Assembly (NCBI GenBank): GCA_964533865.1
Contig: CAZHRC010000007.1
Span: forward strand, 30,493 to 94,492
Direction of reading: 5' to 3'
DNA: 64,000 nt
Source: CAZHRC01 sp964533865
GTDB lineage: Bacteria > Bacillota > Clostridia > Tissierellales > Peptoniphilaceae
Below, piece by piece: positions 1 through 8,599 of this stretch. The translations under genes were made by a program, and so were the position numbers. The notes under the pieces are model-generated. The model was not told the DNA's origin. It searched no databases and saw nothing but the letters and a program-made list of their open reading frames with translations. Each line of letters opens with the position of its first letter. Within the stretch, counting starts at the first letter, position 1.

Positions 1-411
1 TTGCCCTTTGATATCCAAGATGCCATCGTATACTACGTGGGGCCCACACCGGCTAAAGAAGGCCAAGCAATAGGGTCGGCGGGGCCTACGACGAGTTACC
101 GAATGGACGCTTATGCCCCAAGACTATTGGATTTAGGTCTACGCGGGATGATTGGAAAAGGCAAACGCGGTCCAGAGGTGATAGAGGCAATGGTCCGAAA
201 CGGCAGCGTTTATTTTGGCGCAGTCGGTGGCGCTGGCGCTCTCTTGTCCCAAAGCGTCAAAAAAGCAGAAGTTATCGCTTATGACGACCTTGGAGCGGAA
301 GCGGTCAGGCGATTAGAAGTGGTGGATTTTCCGGTTGTGGTCATCGTCGATGTCGAAGGAAATAACTTATATGAGGAAGGGCCAAAGGCTTACTTTGCGT
401 CCTTGAAATAG
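1..411 (+). CDS. Class I fumarase / mesaconase beta subunit, C-terminal fragment (5' cut by window edge)
   Basis: This is the C-terminal 136 residues of the beta (small) subunit of a two-subunit class I iron-sulfur hydro-lyase; the family is normally about 185 residues, so the start lies outside the window. The motifs GSAGPTTSYRMD, GMIGKGKRG and YFGAVGGAGAL are typical of the fumarase C-terminal domain. The family hydrates fumarate, and in clostridia with the methylaspartate pathway close relatives act as mesaconase (mesaconate to citramalate). Its position just upstream of glutamate mutase genes favours mesaconase, but sequence alone cannot separate the two activities. An alpha subunit gene would be expected immediately to the left. 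Confidence 0.85.
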   Translation: MPFDIQDAIVYYVGPTPAKEGQAIGSAGPTTSYRMDAYAPRLLDLGLRGMIGKGKRGPEVIEAMVRNGSVYFGAVGGAGALLSQSVKKAEVIAYDDLGAEAVRRLEVVDFPVVVIVDVEGNNLYEEGPKAYFASLK

Positions 412-419
412 GGAATGCT

Positions 420-1409
420 ATGAAGATTAGGCTCAAGCGCAAAGGCGATCTACCGGTTTATCGGCAGATTGCCGATGCTATTGCAGAAAAAATCGTCTCT
501 GGTGAACTTGGACCGGGGGAACGGATTGAAACTGTTCGCGAGATGGCTCATAACCTAAGTGTATCTTTGGGAACGGTAAAGCACGCTTATTTGACCCTTA
601 AAGACGAAGGGCTCATCGAAATGACCCAAGGCAAGGGGACTTTTGTCTGTGGGAAAGAGGAAGATGGTACCTATAGTCAAAAAGGTGAAGCGATGAAGCT
701 AATTGACAACTTTTTTGATGAAATGGTGAAGCTTGGCTTCTCCATGAGAGAGATTAGCATCTTTTTTGACTTAAAAATGCGTGCTCGAGAAGAAGGGTTG
801 CGCGATATCGCTGTTGGCATCGTCGAGTGTTCTGTTGAAGCTAGGCGACTGATCGCTCATCAAATGCGTGAAGTGGACGACATTGAGATTATGCTCTATC
901 GATTGGAAGACATTATCGATCAAAAGACCTTTGGCGAGAACCTTGATTTGGTCATCACGACGAACACCCACTTCAAAAGTTTATTGGAAAAAGTGGAGAT
1001 CCAGACTCGGATCATACCCCTTGCTCTTTCGATATCGCCGATGACCATATTGGCAATTGGGCGGATTGTGGCAGGCAAACGGGTTGGCGTGTTGACGAAA
1101 ACCACCAACTATTCTCGAAACATTCATCGAGCCCTCGAGAGTTACTCTTTGGTGCCGGTGGCTGAAAAAAGTTTTATTTGCGGAGTGGACCACGACTTTG
1201 AAGGCTTTCTCGATGGACTGGATTACTGTATCGTTCCGGAAGAGGTGGAAGGGTACTTAACGGCAGAACAACTCAAAGTGTATGCCGGAGCGAAGGAAAA
1301 GGGGCTATCGGATATCGTCTTTCGGTACGATGTGGATCAAGGATCGCTCCTATACATTCATTCCGAGATCGAAGAAATCCAATCGGAACGCAATCGAAAA
1401 AGGTTTTAA
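420..1409 (+). CDS. GntR-family transcriptional regulator of the glutamate mutase locus
   Basis: The N-terminal 75 residues are a GntR winged helix (PVYRQIADAIAEKI, then ETVREMAHNLSVSLGTVKHAY and GKGTFV), with the spacing of the YhcF/MocR-like short-linker type. The C-terminal 250 residues do not look like the standard FadR or UTRA effector domains; a stretch around residues 215-240 (GKRVGVLTKTTNY) has the feel of a ligand-binding alpha/beta fold, but I do not recognise the domain. The gene starts 8 bp after the fumarase/mesaconase beta gene and is followed by mutS, so it probably senses a pathway intermediate or B12 status and controls this operon. That role is inferred from position. Confidence 0.8.
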   Translation: MKIRLKRKGDLPVYRQIADAIAEKIVSGELGPGERIETVREMAHNLSVSLGTVKHAYLTLKDEGLIEMTQGKGTFVCGKEEDGTYSQKGEAMKLIDNFFDEMVKLGFSMREISIFFDLKMRAREEGLRDIAVGIVECSVEARRLIAHQMREVDDIEIMLYRLEDIIDQKTFGENLDLVITTNTHFKSLLEKVEIQTRIIPLALSISPMTILAIGRIVAGKRVGVLTKTTNYSRNIHRALESYSLVPVAEKSFICGVDHDFEGFLDGLDYCIVPEEVEGYLTAEQLKVYAGAKEKGLSDIVFRYDVDQGSLLYIHSEIEEIQSERNRKRF

Positions 1410-1471
1410 CACTTTCTCAAAAAGAGAAGGTGATTTAGCATATGTCAGCAAAAAATATTGGGAGGAAAAGA

Positions 1472-1888
1472 ATGGGTAATAAGAAGATCGTCATGGGCGT
1501 CATTGGTGCAGATGTGCACGCCGTGGGCATTCGCATTTTGGATTTTGCCTATGCGAATTCAGGGTTTGACGTAACCAATCTCGGGGTGATGGTATCTCAA
1601 GAGGAGTTTATCAATGCTGCTGTGGAAACGGATGCGGATGCTATTTTAGTATCATCGCTCTATGGACACGGGGAGTTGGATTGTCGAGGACTGAGAGAAA
1701 AGTGTGATGAGGCGGGATTAGAAGGGATTATTCTATACGTCGGAGGCAATATCGTCGTAGGAAAACAGCCTTTTGAAAGCGTTGAGAAGCGTTTTAAAGC
1801 CATGGGCTTCAATCGAGTATTTCCACCAGGCGCACCACCGGAAGAGGGCGTTGCTTTCTTGAAACAAGATTTGGGCATCGAAGGATAG
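1472..1888 (+). CDS. mutS: Glutamate mutase sigma subunit (cobalamin-binding)
   Basis: The 138-residue protein is the small B12-binding component of adenosylcobalamin-dependent glutamate mutase, which rearranges L-glutamate to (2S,3S)-3-methylaspartate. The base-off/His-on cobalamin motif DVHAVG is near residue 14, and the VSSLYGHGE and YVGGNIVVGK segments match the family; length agrees with the clostridial protein (about 137). The start at 1472 is chosen because a strong Shine-Dalgarno (GGGAGGAAAAG) sits directly before it; an in-frame ATG at 1442 would add ten residues and has a poorer site. It is followed after 7 bp by mutL. Not the mismatch-repair MutS. The symbol glmS is also used for this subunit. 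Confidence 0.95.
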   Translation: MGNKKIVMGVIGADVHAVGIRILDFAYANSGFDVTNLGVMVSQEEFINAAVETDADAILVSSLYGHGELDCRGLREKCDEAGLEGIILYVGGNIVVGKQPFESVEKRFKAMGFNRVFPPGAPPEEGVAFLKQDLGIEG

Positions 1889-1895
1889 CGAAGCG

Positions 1896-3272
1896 ATGAA
1901 ACCTGTTTTACTCATCGACTTTGGCAGTACTTATACAAAGGTGACCGCAGTAGATGTTGAAAAGGAAGTCTTACTCGGCACAGCGGCCAGTTTTACTACG
2001 ATTGAAACCGACATCAATGAAGGGCTGCATCGGGCGATCGTCAAGCTAGAAGAGCAAACAGGGGCTCTATCTTTCGATATGACTAAGGCGTGTTCCAGCG
2101 CAGCTGGTGGCCTTCGCATGATGGTATCGGGATTGGTTCCCGAGTTAACCGCCCAGGCGGCGAAAATGGCGGCTCTTGGCGCAGGGGCAAAGATCATCAA
2201 AGTCTACGCCCACGAGCTGACCGACGAAGACATCGAAGAAATCGACGCAACAAAGCCGGATATCTTTTTGTTGACCGGTGGCACCGATGGCGGCAATAAA
2301 GACGTCATCATACACAACGCCAACATGCTGAGCACTTGTCAAGAGGTGTTTCCCATCGTCATCGCGGGAAATCGTTCGGCGGCAAAAGCTTGTGAGGAGG
2401 CATTGGCAGAGAGGGAAACTTATCGATGTGAAAACGTCATGCCGACGTTGAACAAGACAAACATCGAATCGGTGCAAAAACAAATACGAGAAATTTTTCT
2501 CGAGCAAATCATTCGCGCAAAGGGCTTCACCAAAGCCCAAAGTCTACTGGACGGCATAGTTATGCCGACGCCGGTGGCGATGTTGGAAGCGATGATTCTG
2601 TTGTCTCAGGGGACGCCTGCAGAAAAGGGCATCGGCCCTCTCATCGGCGTTGACGTGGGCGGAGCGACGACAGACGTGTACTCCATTGCAGACGGCTACC
2701 CTGAAGAAGTGAGCACCCAGCTCAAAGGGCTGGAGGAGCCTTTTGCCAAACGTACCGTCGAAGGCGATATCGGAATGCGATACAGTATTTACGGTATGGT
2801 CGAAGAGGTAGGTTATGATGGATTGGCTGCCATCTCAGGACTTGATGAAGGCGTCGTATCCCAAATCGTTCAACACTTCCACGATAATAAAGACGCCTTG
2901 GCGACGACTGCCGAGGAAAAGCGCGTGGAAGATGCATTAGCGGCTGTGGCGGTGGAATTGGCGCTGAGACGTCACGTCGGTACATTGGAATCGGTTTACA
3001 CCCCGATGGGGCAGTCTTTCTTCCAGTATGGAAAAGATCTGAGAGCGGTCGAAACCTTGATTTTGACAGGAGGCGCTCTGATCCATGGAGGCGATGTGAA
3101 CTTGATCGCAGAACACGCTCAATACAGCGAAAAAACACCATTTTCTCTTAAACCCAGAAAGCTCACACCCCACGTAGATAAAGCCTATATTTTGTCTTCC
3201 ATGGGAGTGCTTTCTGAGAGTTATCCGGATATTGCCCTACGAATTATGAAAAAGGAGCTAATCAATGAGTGA
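1896..3272 (+). CDS. mutL: Glutamate mutase reactivation factor MutL
   Basis: The 458-residue protein belongs to the ASKHA (actin/Hsp70-like) ATPases, with the phosphate-binding motif DFGSTYTKVTAV at residues 5-16 and a second motif IGVDVGGATTDVYSI near 250. MutL/GlmL proteins lie between the two glutamate mutase subunit genes in clostridia and are thought to reactivate the mutase by exchanging damaged cobalamin. It overlaps the following mutE gene by 8 bp, which suggests translational coupling. It is not the mismatch-repair MutL. Confidence 0.93.
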   Translation: MKPVLLIDFGSTYTKVTAVDVEKEVLLGTAASFTTIETDINEGLHRAIVKLEEQTGALSFDMTKACSSAAGGLRMMVSGLVPELTAQAAKMAALGAGAKIIKVYAHELTDEDIEEIDATKPDIFLLTGGTDGGNKDVIIHNANMLSTCQEVFPIVIAGNRSAAKACEEALAERETYRCENVMPTLNKTNIESVQKQIREIFLEQIIRAKGFTKAQSLLDGIVMPTPVAMLEAMILLSQGTPAEKGIGPLIGVDVGGATTDVYSIADGYPEEVSTQLKGLEEPFAKRTVEGDIGMRYSIYGMVEEVGYDGLAAISGLDEGVVSQIVQHFHDNKDALATTAEEKRVEDALAAVAVELALRRHVGTLESVYTPMGQSFFQYGKDLRAVETLILTGGALIHGGDVNLIAEHAQYSEKTPFSLKPRKLTPHVDKAYILSSMGVLSESYPDIALRIMKKELINE

Positions 3273-4719
3273 ATTAATCAATAAAAAGCTATCCAATGAC
3301 GAGTTTTACGGACTCCGTGAAGAAGTGTTGGCCGGTTGGCACACTGGCAAAGACGTGGATATCGAGAAAGGCATTGAATATCATAAAAGCCTACCAGAGC
3401 ATAAAATCTTTGGCGACAAATTGCTCAAAGCAAAAGCGGCTGGCATCACTTTGATCCAACCGAGGGCAGGGGTTGCTTTGATTCCAGAGCACATCGAACT
3501 GTTAACCTATCTTCAAGATAAGGGCGAAGCGGACTTGCTGCCGACCACCATCGACTCCTACACTCGCCAAAACCGCTACCACGAAGCAGAAGTTGGGATC
3601 GAAGAGTCTTTAAAAGAAAACAAATCGATGCTCAATGGCTTCCCAGCAGTTAACCACGGGGTAGAAGGGTGTCGTCAAATCATCGAAGCCCTAGATATTC
3701 CCGTTCAAGTGCGTCACGGCACACCGGATGCCCGATTGCTGACGGAAATCACCTACGCTGGTGGCTTTACGAGCTACGAAGGCGGTGGCATTTCTTACAA
3801 CCTGCCTTACGCGAAAAACGTCCCCATGGAGCGCACTATTCGCGACTGGATGTACACCGACCGTTTGACAGGTATCTACGAAGAAGCCGGCGTTTCCATC
3901 AATAGAGAGCCATACGGTCCGTTGACAGGTACCTTGGTCCCCCCTTGCGTGTCCCACGCGGTGGCGATCCTCGAAACCTTGCTGGCGGCGGAACAAGGCT
4001 GTAAAAACATCACCGTAGGCTATGGCCAATGCGGAAACTTGATTCAAGACGTGGCAGCGCTTCAAACGCTACAGGAGTTGGCGGATGAATACTGCGTCAA
4101 GTACGGTTACAACGACGTTAAAATCACCACCGTTCTTCACCAATGGATGGGCGGTTTCCCACAAGACGAAGCGAAAGCATTTGGCGTTATCGCATGGGGA
4201 TCGGCGGTGGCAGCTCTTGCAAAAGCGACAAAGGTCATCGTCAAAACCCCTCACGAAGCCATGGGCGTGCCAACAATGGAAGCCAACGCACAAGGGCTAC
4301 GTTGTACAAAACAAGTGACTTCTTTGTTGAGCGACCAATTCTTAACGCCTGAAAGCTTGGCTATTGAAGAGGAAATCATCCGCAGAGAAACACGTGCCAT
4401 CCTCGATAAAACCATCGAGCTTGGAATGGGCGATGTGGCGGTAGGATCTATTAACGCTGTTGAAGCGGGCGTCCTCGACATTCCATTTGCACCAAGCCGC
4501 TACAATAAAGGCAAAATGTTGCCAGCTCGCGACAATGACGGCGCTGTGCGCATATTTAACATCGGTGGCCTGCCATTCGACAAAGAATTAGTGGATTTCC
4601 ACAGAGAAAAACTCGAAGAGCGCGCTCGGGTCGAAGGACGCCAAGCTTCCTTCCAAATGGTTATTGACGACGTTTATGCCGTCAGTAAAGGCAGACTCGT
4701 CGGAAGACCAAGACACTAA
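3265..4719 (+). CDS. mutE: Glutamate mutase epsilon subunit
   Basis: The 484-residue catalytic subunit of glutamate mutase forms a TIM barrel that binds glutamate and pairs with two MutS subunits around the adenosylcobalamin. The length equals that of the Clostridium cochlearium enzyme (about 483), and motifs such as FPAVNHGVEG, RHGTPDARLL and SYEGGGISYNLPYAK are characteristic. The gene overlaps mutL by 8 bp and is followed after 14 bp by mal, so the three are very likely one transcript. The symbol glmE is also used. Confidence 0.96.
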   Translation: MSELINKKLSNDEFYGLREEVLAGWHTGKDVDIEKGIEYHKSLPEHKIFGDKLLKAKAAGITLIQPRAGVALIPEHIELLTYLQDKGEADLLPTTIDSYTRQNRYHEAEVGIEESLKENKSMLNGFPAVNHGVEGCRQIIEALDIPVQVRHGTPDARLLTEITYAGGFTSYEGGGISYNLPYAKNVPMERTIRDWMYTDRLTGIYEEAGVSINREPYGPLTGTLVPPCVSHAVAILETLLAAEQGCKNITVGYGQCGNLIQDVAALQTLQELADEYCVKYGYNDVKITTVLHQWMGGFPQDEAKAFGVIAWGSAVAALAKATKVIVKTPHEAMGVPTMEANAQGLRCTKQVTSLLSDQFLTPESLAIEEEIIRRETRAILDKTIELGMGDVAVGSINAVEAGVLDIPFAPSRYNKGKMLPARDNDGAVRIFNIGGLPFDKELVDFHREKLEERARVEGRQASFQMVIDDVYAVSKGRLVGRPRH

Positions 4720-4733
4720 GGTAAGGAGATATT

Positions 4734-5978
4734 ATGAAGATTGTAAAAGTGATTTGTTCCAAAGGTCGCACCGGTTTTTTCTTCGACGACCAAAAAGCCA
4801 TCAAAGCAGGGGCGGTTGCCAATGGGAACGCCTATGAAGGAAAACCGCTGACTGATGGGTTTACCGCTGTACGCCAACCCGGTGAGGCGATTAGCGTCCA
4901 ATTGATTTTAGAAAACGGTCAAATCGCTTTAGGCGACTGCGCCGCTGTTCAATATTCTGGAGCGGGCGGTAGAGATCCCCTGTTCTTGGCTGAAAACTTC
5001 ATTCCAGTCATCAATGAGCACATCGCACCGGTTTTTGAAGGGGTGGAGGCCGACAATTTTGTGGCGCTCTGCCACAAACTCGAAGCCATCGAAGTCGATG
5101 GAAAAAGACTTCACACGGCGATCCGCTATGGTTTTAGCCAAGCGTTACTCGATGCAGTCGCTAAAGCGAACAATATGCTCATGTGCGAAGTCGTCGCAAA
5201 AGAGTACAACCTAGAAGTCTCTAAAGAGATGATCGACATCTTTTCCCAATCGGGCGACGACCGTTACAACAACGCGGACAAAATGATCATTAAAGGTTCG
5301 CCCATCCTTCCACACGCTCTTATCAACAACGTCGAAACCAAACTCGGCGTAGACGGTGGGTTGTTGAAAGAGTATGTGACATGGCTGAAAAACCGCGTCA
5401 TCGAACTTAGAGTTGACGAAAACTACTCTCCGATTTTCCATATTGACGTCTACGGCACGATTGGGATGGCTTTTGGCAACGAAAACTATGAAGCGATGGC
5501 TAACTACATTGGCGAGCTCGAAAAAGCGGCACATCCATTTAAACTTCGCATCGAAGGGCCGATGGACGCAGACGGACGCCAAGCTCAAATGGAGCATATG
5601 AGAGATTTAAGACAGCTCATCGACGAGAAGGGCATTCAAGTGGAATTAGTTGCCGACGAGTGGTGCAACACGCTAGACGACATTAAGTTCTTTGCAGACA
5701 ATAAAGCAGGTCATATGGCTCAAATCAAAACCCCGGACTTGGGATCGATTCACAATTCGGTGGAAGCGGTGCTGTATTGTCAAGAAAAGGGATTTGGCGC
5801 TTACCAAGGTGGCACTTGTAACGAAACGGACCGCTCAGCTCAAGTGTGTACGCAAATCGCCATGGCGACAAAACCTCAACAGATTTTGGCGAAACCTGGC
5901 ATGGGCGTAGATGAGGGCTTTATGATCGTCTACAACGAAATGCAAAGGGTATTGGCTTACATCGAAGCCGTGAGATAA
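4734..5978 (+). CDS. mal: Methylaspartate ammonia-lyase
   Basis: The 414-residue enolase-superfamily enzyme (EC 4.3.1.2) removes ammonia from (2S,3S)-3-methylaspartate to give mesaconate, the second step of the glutamate fermentation begun by MutS/MutE. The length matches the Clostridium tetanomorphum enzyme (413). Family segments include PIFHIDVYGTIG (metal-ligand Asp region), RIEGPMDA, ELVADEWCNTL and the catalytic Lys region HMAQIKTPDLG. A clear ribosome site (GGTAAGGAGA) precedes the ATG. A rho-independent terminator lies directly after the gene, so the main pathway transcript probably ends here. Confidence 0.97.
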   Translation: MKIVKVICSKGRTGFFFDDQKAIKAGAVANGNAYEGKPLTDGFTAVRQPGEAISVQLILENGQIALGDCAAVQYSGAGGRDPLFLAENFIPVINEHIAPVFEGVEADNFVALCHKLEAIEVDGKRLHTAIRYGFSQALLDAVAKANNMLMCEVVAKEYNLEVSKEMIDIFSQSGDDRYNNADKMIIKGSPILPHALINNVETKLGVDGGLLKEYVTWLKNRVIELRVDENYSPIFHIDVYGTIGMAFGNENYEAMANYIGELEKAAHPFKLRIEGPMDADGRQAQMEHMRDLRQLIDEKGIQVELVADEWCNTLDDIKFFADNKAGHMAQIKTPDLGSIHNSVEAVLYCQEKGFGAYQGGTCNETDRSAQVCTQIAMATKPQQILAKPGMGVDEGFMIVYNEMQRVLAYIEAVR

Positions 5979-5983
5979 CATCA

Positions 5984-6015
5984 CGGGCGCAGAGGGAACT
6001 TTGCGCCCTTTTTTT
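5984..6015 (+). terminator. Rho-independent terminator after mal
   Basis: GGGCGCA (5985-5991) pairs with TGCGCCC (6002-6008), followed by seven T. It lies between mal and the P-loop gene at 6031, so that gene is either read through or has its own weak promoter. Confidence 0.85.
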
Positions 6016-6030
6016 GATAGGGAGGCGCAG

Positions 6031-6960
6031 ATGAGAACATCAACAAGACACCAAGAAAGTCACTTATACTCGGCTTTTTACGCTCCTCGCGGTTTTGTCC
6101 GTATGGCGGAGCTAGGCTATTCAATTGCACAACAATACCTCACCCCCTTTGACAACCTAATTGGCGTCATCGGCGATGCGGGATCGGGGAAGAGCATTGT
6201 CATCAAAGGCATGTTTCCAGGCTTGGAATTGACCAACGATGATGAAGGAATTAACGTTCGCCCGCTTCCGATTTTGGATCTAGACGACACGGGGTTTTTC
6301 AGCCCCCACACCTATCACATGGATATTCGGTTTGAATTGGGTTTCACCCAAATGCACGAGCTGGTCGATGCCATTAAATACGCGTTGAAAATGGGTAAGC
6401 GGGTCATCGTCGAGCATTTTGATTTGATCTATGAAGCGCTTGGATTCAACGCGGACCTCATCATCGGCGTCGGAGAAGAGATCATCGTCACCAGACCGAG
6501 TATCTTTGGTCCCGAGCCAAAACTGATCTACGATGTGGTCTATAAATCGATTAAATATCGAAAAATGGCCCATACTGCCGAGGACCTTTGCGAGTTTTGC
6601 CTAAAAGACTACGGCGTCACCGACTACGAACACGGCGATGTCAACCATGGTTTCACAATGAACTTTATCGAAAAACCGACATTTAACATCAAACGCTTGG
6701 AGGAAGATGTGAGGCGATTGATCGCAGCGGATTTGCCCATCGCTTATGTGGATCAAAACCACATACGCATCGGTGATGACCTCCACTATTGCACAGGTCC
6801 GAGGATGCAGTTAAAGAGCACTGGGGGCATAGAAAAGTTCATGCTCCTCTGGGAATTCCTCTACGATAAGCTAGCCGAGCGTTACCTTCTCGTCGGAAGC
6901 GTGGGAAGAGATGATGTTGAAAACTTTAAAGGTTACAATCTGTTGAATCTGGATGACTAA
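6031..6960 (+). CDS. P-loop NTPase of unknown function linked to methylaspartate pathway
   Basis: The 309-residue protein has a Walker A motif GDAGSGKS at about residues 44-51, preceded by a hydrophobic strand (NLIGVI). A possible Walker B is PLPILDLDDTG near 75-85. The C-terminal third contains VDQNHIRIGDDLHYCTG, a metal- or nucleotide-site-like segment with His, Asp and Cys. I do not recognise a characterised family; from memory, similar proteins sit beside mal in other clostridia and some databases relate their C-terminus to an accessory domain of alanyl-tRNA synthetase, which I cannot verify here. The start at 6031 follows a good GGGAGGCG site; the open frame runs upstream into the terminator, so the earlier TTG at 6001 is unlikely. 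A terminator follows. Confidence 0.7.
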   Translation: MRTSTRHQESHLYSAFYAPRGFVRMAELGYSIAQQYLTPFDNLIGVIGDAGSGKSIVIKGMFPGLELTNDDEGINVRPLPILDLDDTGFFSPHTYHMDIRFELGFTQMHELVDAIKYALKMGKRVIVEHFDLIYEALGFNADLIIGVGEEIIVTRPSIFGPEPKLIYDVVYKSIKYRKMAHTAEDLCEFCLKDYGVTDYEHGDVNHGFTMNFIEKPTFNIKRLEEDVRRLIAADLPIAYVDQNHIRIGDDLHYCTGPRMQLKSTGGIEKFMLLWEFLYDKLAERYLLVGSVGRDDVENFKGYNLLNLDD

Positions 6961-7026
6961 TGCGAGCAAAAAGGGTTCTTTGTCAAATTCTGTTGGTTGA
7001 GAATAGAATATCGAAATCAATTTCTA

Positions 7027-7057
7027 AAGGCGGTGTGTTGAAATACCGCCTTTTTTT
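7027..7057 (+). terminator. Rho-independent terminator after the P-loop gene
   Basis: AAGGCGGT (7027-7034) pairs with ACCGCCTT (7045-7052) across a 10-base loop and runs into a tract of T. It closes the glutamate fermentation locus. Confidence 0.85.
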
Positions 7058-7159
7058 GTTTGTTTATTTTTCAGTAGCCCATTGTCGAAATGGCTAAAAG
7101 GGTCCTTTGCCGTTGCCATGAGCTCCACGCTTTTGACCTTACACCTGCCGAAGGCATAC

Positions 7160-7201
7160 TTCACCCCTTCATTGTTCAATTGAGGGGTGAAATGGTACAA
7201 T
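7160..7201 (+). promoter_or_regulatory. Possible mutY promoter with overlapping inverted repeat
   Basis: TTGTTC (7172-7177) and TACAAT (7196-7201) are 18 bp apart and could form a housekeeping promoter for the mutY cluster. An inverted repeat TTCACCCCT (7160-7168) / AGGGGTGAA (7183-7191) spans the -35 and spacer and has no T tract, so an operator is more likely than a terminator. Confidence 0.4.
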
Positions 7202-7218
7202 GGATTCAGGAGGTCGAG

Positions 7219-8334
7219 ATGACCATGATCAATGAGAAAACAGAGTTCAATCGCAAGTTACTCGACTGGTATCGAGCCCATAAACGTCCTATGCCTTGGC
7301 GGGACGACCCTTCGCCCTATCGGGTGTGGGTGTCGGAGATCATGTTACAACAGACTCAGGTGGCGACAGTGATTCCTTATTTTGAACGCTTTATCGCTAC
7401 CATCCCATCGGTGAAGGCGCTCTCAGAAATTTCTGATGAGGTGTTGCTAAAATTATGGGAAGGATTGGGGTATTATAATAGAGTAAGGAATATGAAACTA
7501 GCAGCCCGCCAAATTATGGAAGTTTTTGATGGAGAGATTCCAGATCGTTTGGAGGCGTTGAGGTCTTTAAAGGGCATAGGCCCATACACCGCGGGGGCGA
7601 TTCGATCGATTGCTTTTGGGAAAAAGGCAAGCGCTGTCGACGGCAATGTCTATCGTGTGATGGCGAGGTTGAGCGGTATTGAAGAGGATATCGCTTTGGG
7701 AAAGACGAAAAGAGGGTTGGAACAGTTAGCGGAAGCCTTGTTACCTGACGGTGACTATTCCGATTATACTCAGGCGCTCATCGAGTTGGGCGCTCTGATT
7801 TGTCTACCAAAAGGGTCTCCACTGTGTGAGGATTGTCCCGTTTCAGCTCACTGTATCGCCAACCACACGGGGAAAACGAGGGTAATCCCTTTTAAATCTC
7901 CTAAAAAGAAAAAGCGAATCGAGGAATTGACGGTTTTTGTGATTCGATTCAAGGAGCGCTATGCGCTGCGCAGACGCGGCGCGTCTGGATTGCTTTCGAG
8001 TATGTGGGAATTACCCAATACAGAAGGCGTGCTAGATGAGGTATCCGCTGGGGAATACATCGAAAGCTTATGCCTTCGACCTCAACAAGTGACTTCCCTA
8101 GGAGATGATGTCCACGTGTTTAGCCATGTTCAATGGAATATGACACTGTATTACGTCACGACGGATGACTGTGGTGATGATCCCTCACTTCATTGGGTGG
8201 ACGCACACAGTCTACGGACGATATACAGTTTGCCGACAGCTTTTAGAAAAGTAATAGAGCGAGAACTTCATTATGCGCTGGTGGCAGAAGAGCCAAGTGA
8301 CTACACGATAGAAGGAGGGGTAAACCGTGTTTGA
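7219..8334 (+). CDS. mutY: A/G-specific adenine glycosylase MutY
   Basis: This base-excision repair enzyme removes adenine mispaired with 8-oxoguanine. The N-terminal domain has PMPWRDDPSPYRVWVSEIMLQQTQV, summarised here as the MutY signature (WVSEIMLQQTQV), followed by the helix-hairpin-helix LKGIGPYTAGAI and the catalytic Asp in SAVDGNVYRV. The iron-sulfur cluster ligands are in CLPKGSPLCEDCPVSAHC (Cys spacing 7-2-5), and a NUDIX-like 8-oxoG recognition domain follows. The ATG at 7219 is preferred over the upstream reading frame because CAGGAGGTCGAG precedes it and homology begins a few residues later. The 3' end overlaps the next gene by 8 bp. Confidence 0.93.
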   Translation: MTMINEKTEFNRKLLDWYRAHKRPMPWRDDPSPYRVWVSEIMLQQTQVATVIPYFERFIATIPSVKALSEISDEVLLKLWEGLGYYNRVRNMKLAARQIMEVFDGEIPDRLEALRSLKGIGPYTAGAIRSIAFGKKASAVDGNVYRVMARLSGIEEDIALGKTKRGLEQLAEALLPDGDYSDYTQALIELGALICLPKGSPLCEDCPVSAHCIANHTGKTRVIPFKSPKKKKRIEELTVFVIRFKERYALRRRGASGLLSSMWELPNTEGVLDEVSAGEYIESLCLRPQQVTSLGDDVHVFSHVQWNMTLYYVTTDDCGDDPSLHWVDAHSLRTIYSLPTAFRKVIERELHYALVAEEPSDYTIEGGVNRV

Positions 8335-8599
8335 CGGGTTAATCGATGAGTTGACGAGCGGATTTAGTGGAGCGTTAGCACCGCTAACCGATAACTTGAC
8401 GCAACTGCAGGATAAAATAGGGGTATTTGAACAGTCTTTTGGAGAAGGTTTTCAATTTTTATTGATCCTCATGGGTATTCTCATCGGTTTAACGGCGGGG
8501 ATCCTCGTGGCGGTCGTTCTACTTGGCAGAAGGCGAAACCAACTCCTATCTTCGATACTCTACAAGATGGAAAGACAGAAAGGGATCAACGATGACTAA
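8327..8599 (+). CDS. Small single-span membrane protein, unknown function
   Basis: The 90-residue protein has an amphipathic N-terminal half (residues 1-42), one strong transmembrane helix at about 44-66 (FLLILMGILIGLTAGILVAV) and a basic tail (RRRNQLL), so the C-terminus is probably cytoplasmic. It starts with GTG inside the end of mutY, after a GAAGGAGGGG ribosome site carried by mutY, and its own end overlaps the next gene by 8 bp. These overlaps show that it is translated as part of the cluster. I do not recognise a family. Confidence 0.65.
   Translation: MFDGLIDELTSGFSGALAPLTDNLTQLQDKIGVFEQSFGEGFQFLLILMGILIGLTAGILVAVVLLGRRRNQLLSSILYKMERQKGINDD

Noticed and set aside
1442..1471. Upstream ATG for mutS
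   Set aside because: Would add ten residues absent from the family; the GGGAGGAAAAG site before 1472 decides the start.
6001..6030. TTG start for the P-loop protein
   Set aside because: It lies in the 3' arm of the mal terminator; 6031 has a proper ribosome site.
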